Shown here: in pieces, positions 57,602 to 64,000 of the stretch
Layout: each line of letters starts with the position of its first letter
Position numbering within the stretch: position 1 is the stretch's first letter
From: Candidatus Saccharimonadota bacterium
GTDB taxonomy: Bacteria; Patescibacteriota; Saccharimonadia; Saccharimonadales; Saccharimonadaceae
Length of the DNA stretch: 64,000 nt
Reading direction: 5' to 3'
Assembly (NCBI GenBank): GCA_017433765.1
Contig: JAFRGO010000005.1
Span: 1-64,000, forward strand
Made by a program: the position numbers and the translations under genes
Notes under the pieces: model-generated
The model's database searches: none
Told to the model about the DNA's origin: nothing
What the model saw: the letters and a program-made list of their open reading frames with translations, nothing else

Positions 57602-59172
57602 AGTGAAGCGTCGCAGAGAGATTGGCAATAGGTCGCGCGGTTGGAATTGTGCTCGTCTGCGGTGTTACCATAATACATCTTACCGTCGTCACCTGTCAAG
57701 AAGTAGAGATAGGAGCTATCGGCGGGAGAGGCGACGGCACGGAGAGCGGACAGGCCTGGGTTGGAAATCGCACCACAGGGAAGGCCAGCATGGCCGTAGT
57801 TTTCGCCGGTATTATAGCAGCTATCGGCGGCCAGCGCGGAGGCGTTATCGGAGTAAGTCGAACGATTTTTGTCAACTAAATCAAGGTAGTATTTAATCGT
57901 GGCGTCGGAGCCGAGGTGCTGGCCGATGGCGAGGCGATTATAGAAAACGCTGGCGACTAGAGCCATATCGTCGGCGGTGGCGGCTTCTTTCTGGACTACG
58001 GAGGCGAGGATAATTCCCTCGTGGAGGCTGAGGCCGTGTTCGCGGAACTTCGCCTCTAGATTATAGGAAATAACATTCTTGTATAGTTCATCCAGATAGG
58101 ACTTGATAATAGACTCGACCGAAGCGCCTTTGTGGTATTCGATAGTCTCGCCGAAAATGTAGCCCTCGAGCGAGGCGTCAGCAGGCTTGTCTTTCAAAAC
58201 CGGATGGTCATATTCGGCGGCGAAGGCTTCTTCGATTTCGGTCTCGGAATAGCCGTTGTGGAGCAGAGTTTTACGAAAATCGTCGAGTGTCGCACCTGGT
58301 AGAGTCGTGAGGCGGAAAGTAACTACGCCAGCACTACCGTCAACGATGGTGGCGACGATATCTTGGACGGAAGATTGCTTGTTGAAACTATAGCGGCCGA
58401 CTTTTAGCTGGCTGGCGAGGCCGTGGAGTTTGAGATAAATTTTGAAGGTGAGGGGGTTTTTAATCAAGTCCTTTTGTTTTAAGAGGGCAGAGATGGTATC
58501 GACAGACATGCCATCTTCGATAGTCAGAGTCTTATACTGGCAAGACTCGAGGTTTTTGGCGATAGCCTCGTCGTTAGAGCAGTCAACTCCACCCGCGACC
58601 GGAGTAAGCGAACTAGCGTAGGAAACGACTAATGTTGTAAAAATTACAACAATCACCCCTAGAGCGGAGGCAATGATGCGCTTGGTTTTCTTCTGGAGGC
58701 GTTTTTTGCGCTCGACCTTGGGCATGACGCCGGTCGAGGAATATTCTGGGGTCTTGAGTTTGCCGTTGGCGAAATTTTCGAGGAAATCTTGGAGGATAAT
58801 TGCGGCGGCTTCGGAATCGACTTCACCTTTTTCGATGGAGAATTTTTTCTTGCGGGATTTGAGGCGAGTTTCGGCTTCGACGGAGGTCAAAGATTCGTCT
58901 TGGAAGGCAACCTTGGCGCCGTGGATTTTGGACTTGAGCTTCTTCGCGAACTCTCGAGAATATTGGCTCTGGGCGGTCTCTTCGCCGTTGTTGTTGCGAG
59001 GGAGACCGACGACGAAAAAGGTAGTGCCGTGGACACGAGCGAGGCGAGCGAGTTGTTCGAACTCGGTGCCGTCAACGGCGATGGTGCCCTGGGGGACAGC
59101 AATCCGGACGGCGCTGTCTGCCTTGGCGACGCCGATGCGTTTGGTTCCGACATCTAGCCCGATGAGTTTCAT
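57598..59172 (-). CDS. RuvX (YqgF) domain fused to MltG endolytic transglycosylase
   Basis: A single 524-residue frame. Residues 1-140 are a RuvX/YqgF RNase-H-like resolvase domain (LIGLDVGTKRIGVA with Asp7, FFVVGLPRNNNGEE, FQDESLTSVEAE, VDSEAAAIILQDFL). After a basic linker comes a membrane helix (about 166-188), then an outer MltG/YceG domain with LEGYIFGETIEY and ASVVQKEAAT, whose Glu396 is the expected catalytic residue. RuvX processes rRNA or DNA junctions; MltG cuts new glycan strands. The two genes are neighbours in other bacteria. Met150 could allow a separate MltG, but no ribosome site precedes it. The 17-bp palindrome (58634-58650) encodes part of the membrane helix. Confidence 0.88.
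   Translation of the reverse strand: MKLIGLDVGTKRIGVAKADSAVRIAVPQGTIAVDGTEFEQLARLARVHGTTFFVVGLPRNNNGEETAQSQYSREFAKKLKSKIHGAKVAFQDESLTSVEAETRLKSRKKKFSIEKGEVDSEAAAIILQDFLENFANGKLKTPEYSSTGVMPKVERKKRLQKKTKRIIASALGVIVVIFTTLVVSYASSLTPVAGGVDCSNDEAIAKNLESCQYKTLTIEDGMSVDTISALLKQKDLIKNPLTFKIYLKLHGLASQLKVGRYSFNKQSSVQDIVATIVDGSAGVVTFRLTTLPGATLDDFRKTLLHNGYSETEIEEAFAAEYDHPVLKDKPADASLEGYIFGETIEYHKGASVESIIKSYLDELYKNVISYNLEAKFREHGLSLHEGIILASVVQKEAATADDMALVASVFYNRLAIGQHLGSDATIKYYLDLVDKNRSTYSDNASALAADSCYNTGENYGHAGLPCGAISNPGLSALRAVASPADSSYLYFLTGDDGKMYYGNTADEHNSNRATYCQSLCDASL
58634..58650 (-). repeat. 17-bp palindrome, copy 7 (exact)
   Basis: The plus strand reads GTTGTAAAAATTACAAC inside the RuvX-MltG gene, exact consensus in reverse orientation. 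Confidence 0.85.
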
Positions 59173-60947
59173 TCTTCGACCGTCACAGATACGCTAACTT
59201 TATTCGGGTCGGTCGGGACAGAGGAAACCCAGAAGTAGGATTTTTTAATTTCGACAGAGGAAACGCCATTGATAGACTTCAGAAGAGATTGGACTTCGCC
59301 GATTTTGCGACCAGAGGCCTTCTCGAGGACGTCCATCTCGGTCACTTTCGGCCCAACCTTATAGGTAGTCTTCAGCTTACCAGTATATCCGTCTCCAGAC
59401 TCGAGGAAATATTCGACGAAAGGATTGCCGATGGCGTAAATCTTCTGATCGTTGGCGAGGGTGGCCTTGGCGGTAATATATTCCTCGATGCGAACTTTAT
59501 CGACGGTGAAGACCTTGAAGGTGGCCTTCTGGGTGGCGGTAGGAGTCGTGCCTTCGGGGACTTGTTCGCCGACGGTAACGTTAACGCTAGAGTCAGAGTT
59601 CTCGGCCTTGAAAGTGTCCTCCAAAATCAACATGGAATCGGAAATTTTGGCGAGGAGCTTTTTCTTCCCTTCCGAGGCGGTCATAGTGTCGGAGAGTTTT
59701 TGGCGGGCATTATCGACGTCTTCTTGGGAGACAACGGTGACAACATTGGTCGTGCCGCCGCTAATCTCGGTTGTATTGTAGGCAGAAGCAACACCGACAG
59801 TATCAGGGACAGACCAGTCGGATTTACCCTTGGCGAGATCGTATTTGGCGCCCGGTTCGGCGGCGATGATGTTGATTTTGATGCTAATCAGACAGCCGAC
59901 GCCAGAGATTTCGTTAATGTTGCTATTTTCGCATTTTGAGAGGGTTTTGCCGTCCCATTTAATGATGTTTGACTCGGTAGACAGATAAGCATAGTCGCCG
60001 TAGACGAATTTGCTATTCGCCGGTACGGTCAAAGAATGCTCGGCCTTGTTATACTCGAAATAAGTCGCAATCGAGAGTTCGCCCTTGGCGCGCTCGCCGA
60101 TGTCCTTTTTGCCGGTGGCCTCGAAGGTGACGGTCGGCTCGTCGGTCAGGACTTCTTCGTGGAGGTAGAACTTACCAGAGGTAGCGTCTTCGGCGGACTG
60201 TTCACGGGTGAAGGTGACGGATTCGCTGAAATTATTAGAAGTGGTGCGGATAGAGACGGAGATATCGACGGCGGGGGCGAAGGCAAAGGCCCAGACGAGG
60301 AAGGCAACGAGAAGAACTAGGCCGAGACCACCAAAGACGAGGAGTTTCCAATGTTTCGCAACCCAGGGGAATTTCTGGGCGAAGGGGGAGGGGAGGTCGG
60401 ATTTTTTGGACTTGGACTGTTTTTTGCTACGGATACGAGCCTCGGGATCGTCGTCTTCGGGGTCGGAAGCGTCGTCAGAAGAGGTGGATTTCACGGGAGA
60501 TTTGTCGGGACTTTCTTCCGCGCTTTCATCCTCGTCAACAGAGGTGGAAGAAGCGTCGTCGTCGGCGATGTCCTCGGAAATCTCGTCGAGCACGACGTCG
60601 GAGACTTCGTCGGCGTCAGAGACGAATTCTTCGGCGACGGGGTTGGCGGACTCTTCGGCGGCGGAAGCGTCGGAGGGGATGTAGGGCTTCGAGGTCAGAG
60701 AATCGGCGACATGGAGGTCGAAGTTCATGGCGAATTTCAGGAGGGCGGGGTCGGTCGTGACGAGGACGGGAATCTTGCCGGCCTCTTCGGCGGTCTTGAC
60801 GATTAGGCGGATATTGATGGCGCTGCGGAAGATGCTCGCAGGCTTCGGCGGGACGATGGCGACGATTTTATTGGAGGCGGATTTGAGCGCTCCGATCACG
60901 TCAGTAATATCATCCTCGGGAGAAACATTTATGACGTCTTTGTTCAT
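59169..60947 (-). CDS. CPR-type single-span membrane protein, 592 residues
   Basis: The N-terminal ~90 residues (ITDVIGALKSASNKIVAIVPP, LIVKTAEEAGKIPVLVTTDP) form an alpha/beta domain seen, as far as I recall, at the start of many Candidate Phyla membrane proteins, sometimes annotated baseplate-J-like. A long Asp/Glu/Ser-rich stretch (about 95-185), a membrane helix (about 208-232) and a beta-rich outer region of 350 residues follow. Function unknown. The ATG at 60947 lies beside an AT-rich -10 box; its stop overlaps the RuvX-MltG start by four bases, so it leads a three-gene envelope operon. Confidence 0.68.
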   Translation of the reverse strand: MNKDVINVSPEDDITDVIGALKSASNKIVAIVPPKPASIFRSAINIRLIVKTAEEAGKIPVLVTTDPALLKFAMNFDLHVADSLTSKPYIPSDASAAEESANPVAEEFVSDADEVSDVVLDEISEDIADDDASSTSVDEDESAEESPDKSPVKSTSSDDASDPEDDDPEARIRSKKQSKSKKSDLPSPFAQKFPWVAKHWKLLVFGGLGLVLLVAFLVWAFAFAPAVDISVSIRTTSNNFSESVTFTREQSAEDATSGKFYLHEEVLTDEPTVTFEATGKKDIGERAKGELSIATYFEYNKAEHSLTVPANSKFVYGDYAYLSTESNIIKWDGKTLSKCENSNINEISGVGCLISIKINIIAAEPGAKYDLAKGKSDWSVPDTVGVASAYNTTEISGGTTNVVTVVSQEDVDNARQKLSDTMTASEGKKKLLAKISDSMLILEDTFKAENSDSSVNVTVGEQVPEGTTPTATQKATFKVFTVDKVRIEEYITAKATLANDQKIYAIGNPFVEYFLESGDGYTGKLKTTYKVGPKVTEMDVLEKASGRKIGEVQSLLKSINGVSSVEIKKSYFWVSSVPTDPNKVSVSVTVEE

Positions 60948-60996
60948 ATATTTAATATAACACAAAATGAGCCGCTTGTGTTAAAATAAATACATA

Positions 60997-62574
60997 ATGG
61001 GTTTGTTTAATTTCAAAAAGGCTGGCGCACCCCAAGCAGCACCAGTAGTCTATAACCAGATGATGCCGACGATGACGGCGGCGGCGCCGGCGGCGAGTAG
61101 TGGGAACTCGAATTTGGCGCAGTTGGCCTTTAGCGCGATTCAGGACGGGATAATTATCGTGGACGGGAAGCGCGTGATAAAGATGATAAACCCAGCGGCG
61201 ACGAAGATGACCGGGAATCTCGACGATAGTTTCGCGTTGGGGATAGATTTGGCGCTGATTTTTAAGCTAGAGACGGACGAGGGGCGGCCAATTGCGGATG
61301 CGCAGAATCCGGTGTTTCACGCGATTGAGACGAACCAGGAGTTTAAATCGAGGGATTTTGTGCTGGCGGCGAAAGATAGCGACAAAAAATACCCGCTAGA
61401 GATAAAAGTCGTCCCGACGAAGAGTCCAGAGGGCGACAGGATTGTGACTTTTCGCGATATTCAGAAGGAACTAGAGGAGAGTAAGGAGCAGTCGGAGTTT
61501 ATTTCGACGGCGAGCCATGAGATGCGGACGCCGGTGGCATCGATTGAGGGCTATCTCGGGCTGACGCTGAACCCCCAGACGGCGACGATTGATGAGCGGG
61601 CGCGAAAATATCTCGAATCGGCGAGAGAGGCGAGCCGACATCTGGGGAAGTTGTTCCAAGATTTGCTGGACGTGACGAAGCTCGACGACCGGAAGATAAA
61701 GCCCCATTCGGTGCCGGTGGATTTGGCAGAGGTAATCAAGAAAATCTCCGACGGATATATAGATAAGTTCAAACAGAAGGAGATAAACTACGGCTTCGGG
61801 ACGAGCAAGGCGAAGCACGGCCTGCACTCGGTGGAACAGAAGATATATTCCTTTGCGGACGTAGATTTCTTACACGAGATTATGTCGAACCTAATCGAGA
61901 ACGCGATAAAATACAGTCCCCAGGGCGGGTCGATTTGGGTGAGCGTCAACGGGGAGGACGAGCGGGCGATTATTTCGGTGGCGGACACGGGGATTGGGAT
62001 ACCGCAGGCGGATTTGGAGCATATTTTCCAGAAGTTCTATCGAGTAGATAATAGCGCCACAAGGGAGATTGGGGGGACGGGGCTGGGGCTTTACCTAGTA
62101 AAGCAGCGGACGACGTCGATGGGCGGGGCGGTCTGGGTGGAGAGTATGCTGGGGAAGGGTTCGACGTTCTTCGTGGCTTTGCCGAGGATTTCGCAGGACG
62201 AATACGAGAAGCGCAAGATTGCGATGGCGAATTATATGCAGGCGGTGCAGGCGAAGCGGGCGCAAGAGACGGATGAGGCGATGGCGGCGCTACGGGCGGC
62301 GCAGGTACAACAGGCGCAGAAGATTCTCGCGACGGCACCGAAGGCAGTGACGGCGCCGGTAGCGACGACGGCGGCAGCGACACAGCTGGCGGTAGCACAG
62401 CCAGCGACGACCGAGACGACTACACCGGCACCAGTAGCACAGCCAGTGGCGCAAGCGACGGTGCCAGCCCAGCCGGCACAGACTGTTCAGGTGACGGCGC
62501 AAGCCAAGCCGACACAGACGGCGCAGCCGACGGCGGCGACTGATTCAACAACGACAAATAATATGATAAAATAA
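60997..62574 (+). CDS. Soluble PAS-domain histidine kinase with low-complexity tail
   Basis: A 525-residue kinase without membrane helices. A PAS-like domain spans about 40-155. The H-box is FISTASHEMRTPVASIEGYL with His174, the N-box LIENAIKYS, G1 VADTGIGIP, F-box FQKFYRVD and G2 GGTGLGLYLVKQ. Residues after about 415 are a Thr/Ala/Pro/Gln-rich tail with no known fold. TAAAAT lies nine bases before the ATG. It pairs with the response regulator 16 bases downstream and is divergent from the CPR-type membrane protein. Confidence 0.9.
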   Translation: MGLFNFKKAGAPQAAPVVYNQMMPTMTAAAPAASSGNSNLAQLAFSAIQDGIIIVDGKRVIKMINPAATKMTGNLDDSFALGIDLALIFKLETDEGRPIADAQNPVFHAIETNQEFKSRDFVLAAKDSDKKYPLEIKVVPTKSPEGDRIVTFRDIQKELEESKEQSEFISTASHEMRTPVASIEGYLGLTLNPQTATIDERARKYLESAREASRHLGKLFQDLLDVTKLDDRKIKPHSVPVDLAEVIKKISDGYIDKFKQKEINYGFGTSKAKHGLHSVEQKIYSFADVDFLHEIMSNLIENAIKYSPQGGSIWVSVNGEDERAIISVADTGIGIPQADLEHIFQKFYRVDNSATREIGGTGLGLYLVKQRTTSMGGAVWVESMLGKGSTFFVALPRISQDEYEKRKIAMANYMQAVQAKRAQETDEAMAALRAAQVQQAQKILATAPKAVTAPVATTAAATQLAVAQPATTETTTPAPVAQPVAQATVPAQPAQTVQVTAQAKPTQTAQPTAATDSTTTNNMIK

Positions 62575-62590
62575 GAAAAATGGAGGAAAT

Positions 62591-63406
62591 ATGACCAAGG
62601 TAATGGTAGTTGAGGACGATAACAGCCTCAGAGAAATATACAGCATTCGCTTGACCGCAGAGAACTACGAGGTAGTCTCGGCGGGGGACGGCGAGGAGGC
62701 GCTGGCGGTGGCGGTGCGAGAAAAGCCGGATTTGATTCTCTCGGATGTGATGATGCCGAAGATTTCGGGCTTTGATATGCTAGATATTTTGCGCCAGACG
62801 CCAGAGACGGCGAACATCAAGGTCGTGATGATGACGGCGCTATCGAGCGAAGACCAGAGAGCGCGGGGTGAGGGGCTAGGGGCGGACAGGTATCTCGTCA
62901 AGTCGCAGGTGGGGATTGAGGACGTAGTGAACGCGATTCATGATGTGCTGGGCGACAAAGCTGGGGCGGAGCCGGCCGAACAAGCGGCGACGACAGCTAT
63001 GCCAGAAACGCCGGCGGCGTCTGCGCCAGAGGTGGCGTCAGCCGTACAAGCGCCGGTCGAAGTAGCCCCTGCGCCGGCAGAACAGTCAGGGGCGACACCA
63101 GTTGAACAGCCGGTAGCGGCTCCGGTTACGCCGGAAGCGGTGGCTCAGCCAGCGCCGGAAGTGGCGCCAACGGCGGAAATTCCTGCTGTGCCGGAGGTAG
63201 CACAAGCACCAGTCGAGGCGCCGGTCGCGCCCGCGCCGGCTGCGCCAGAGGTAGTTTCTATACCTTCCGCACCAGAAGTAGCAGCACCAACGGAGGCGAC
63301 GCCTCAGCCAGCGCCGGAAGAATTGCAAGATTTCAACGCCAAGAGAGTAGAAGAACATACGATTCCCGTCCCAGAGGAGATGAGTGGACTCGGTACGGCT
63401 CAATAA
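62591..63406 (+). CDS. Response regulator with Ala/Pro/Val/Glu-rich tail
   Basis: A 271-residue protein. Residues 1-120 are a receiver domain: EDD at 8-10, phospho-acceptor Asp52 in LILSDVMMPKISGFD, Thr in VVMMTALS and Lys in RYLVKSQV. Residues about 125-271 are low-complexity APVE/PAPEV repeats with no DNA-binding domain, ending in a short conserved-looking stretch EEHTIPVPEEMSGLG. GGAGG precedes the start. It is co-transcribed with the PAS kinase. The output is unclear; the tail may tether it to partners. Confidence 0.85.
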   Translation: MTKVMVVEDDNSLREIYSIRLTAENYEVVSAGDGEEALAVAVREKPDLILSDVMMPKISGFDMLDILRQTPETANIKVVMMTALSSEDQRARGEGLGADRYLVKSQVGIEDVVNAIHDVLGDKAGAEPAEQAATTAMPETPAASAPEVASAVQAPVEVAPAPAEQSGATPVEQPVAAPVTPEAVAQPAPEVAPTAEIPAVPEVAQAPVEAPVAPAPAAPEVVSIPSAPEVAAPTEATPQPAPEELQDFNAKRVEEHTIPVPEEMSGLGTAQ

Positions 63407-64000
63407 ATTCTTGGCCGAAAGGCTGGGGATTTCGCGGCGCGAAGCGGACGAGTTGATTGCCCGAGGTGAAGTTTTGGTGAACGAAAAACCAGGGGTAATC
63501 GGGCAAAGAGTTGACAAATCTAGCAAAGTGTGCTATAATGGAAGGATAGTGGCATTTATGCCCGCATATCTTTATGTGGCCCTCAATAAACCGGAGGGCT
63601 ATGTTTGTTCAAGGAAGCAACAGGGGGAGGCGCCAACGATTTATGCGATTTTGCCGAAAAAATACCAAGAGCTGAAGACGGTGGGGAGACTGGACAAAAA
63701 TTCGTCAGGATTGATATTGATGACAAACGACGGGGATTTTGCGTTCAGAATGACGCACCCGAAATTTTACAAAGACAAGAAATATATTGTGACACTTGAC
63801 CGCGAGCTGGAACCGTTGCACCAGCAGATGATAGCGGATTTTGGGATAGAAATCGGGGATGGGGTGTCGAAGATGGGGCTAGTGAGGCTGGACGAGACGC
63901 GGAGGAAGTTTGAGGTGACGCTGCACGAGGGGCGAAATCGGCAGATTCGGCGGACTTTTTTGGCGCTGGGATATAAAGTAGAGAAGTTACACAGGATTAG
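63384..64000 (+). CDS. rRNA pseudouridine synthase, RsuA/RluB family (3' end cut by window edge)
   Basis: About 205 codons are open to the window end. The S4 RNA-binding domain comes first (VRLNKFLAERLGISRREADELIARGEVLVN, given as adjoining parts), then the catalytic domain with LNKPEGYVCS, VGRLDKNSSGLILMTNDG holding the catalytic Asp, and EGRNRQIRR. It isomerises a uridine in rRNA. The start is GTG at 63384, overlapping the regulator gene by 23 bases, behind GAGGAG at a spacing of four. A perfect-looking promoter lies inside the S4 part. Confidence 0.92.
   Translation, partial: MDSVRLNKFLAERLGISRREADELIARGEVLVNEKPGVIGQRVDKSSKVCYNGRIVAFMPAYLYVALNKPEGYVCSRKQQGEAPTIYAILPKKYQELKTVGRLDKNSSGLILMTNDGDFAFRMTHPKFYKDKKYIVTLDRELEPLHQQMIADFGIEIGDGVSKMGLVRLDETRRKFEVTLHEGRNRQIRRTFLALGYKVEKLHRI
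63511..63539 (+). promoter_or_regulatory. Promoter-like sequence inside the pseudouridine synthase gene
   Basis: TTGACA (63511-63516) and TATAAT (63534-63539), 17 bases apart, with CAAAGTGTGC before the -10 box as in the strong promoters at 24484 and 10955. An in-frame ATG at 63558 begins at MPAYLYVALNKPEG. Confidence 0.6.

Noticed and set aside
1-64000. CRISPR array
   Set aside because: No regularly spaced direct repeats were seen; the repeated 17-mer is thousands of bases apart.
1-64000. Recoding of UGA as in some Candidate Phyla
   Set aside because: UGA ends genes at sensible places (for example 6544-6546 and the ATGA overlap at 57598-57601), and no conserved protein contains an in-frame UGA.

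Overview
The window looks like a chromosome segment of a small-genome, Gram-positive-type bacterium of the Candidate Phyla Radiation, most probably Candidatus Saccharibacteria (TM7); this is inference, because no 16S gene is present. Supporting points are tightly packed, overlapping housekeeping genes, a standard genetic code (UGA is a normal stop, for example at 6544-6546 and 57598-57600, unlike Absconditabacteria and Gracilibacteria), surface proteins with InlB-type B repeats and a FISUMP domain, an LPKTG anchor, a LysM-CHAP protein, an MmpL/YhgE-like pair, and many apparently leaderless promoters (TATAAT, six bases, then the start codon).

Layout. 1-9195 is visibly more AT-rich and looks horizontally acquired: a large serine recombinase cut by the window edge, a broken resolvase-like fragment, a replication-type ATPase, unknown genes, a coiled-coil membrane protein behind a strongly structured 180-nt leader, and a convergent restriction-modification pair. 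9176-31973 is GC-rich chromosome: a CotH-like protein, tRNA-Ala, thyA-folA-glyA, metG, a YabE-like gene next to rsmA, sbcB, a kinase/regulator/recO operon, xseAB, an HD hydrolase, a DUF218 protein, an MMPL exporter with its partner, a cation diffusion facilitator, tRNA-Leu and an LPXTG protein. 32009-36804 holds trmD-recG-rsmD and a Trm11-like methyltransferase with rpmA. 37438-43701 covers nucleotide supply (nrdD-nrdG under two NrdR boxes, dCMP deaminase) and a P-type ATPase. 43724-46616 is a surface-protein operon. 46703-50839 is gatC-gatA-(unknown)-gatB-ung. Then come uvrB, a probable small RNA, dnaK with two CIRCE-like operators, obgE, and an envelope operon containing an apparent RuvX-MltG fusion. 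The window closes with a second kinase/regulator pair and the start of an rRNA pseudouridine synthase gene.

How it fits together. DNA repair and recombination are well represented (uvrB, recG, recO, xseAB, sbcB, ung, RuvX domain), as are thymidylate/folate metabolism (thyA, folA, glyA, dCMP deaminase), anaerobic dNTP synthesis, translation and RNA modification, and a Gram-positive-type surface.

Most noteworthy: a 17-bp palindrome, GTTGTAATTTTTACAAC, recurs seven times between 14.5 and 58.7 kb, mostly inside genes, and is absent from the acquired island. Two likely structured RNAs (4614-4757 and 52969-53110) resemble no family I recognise.
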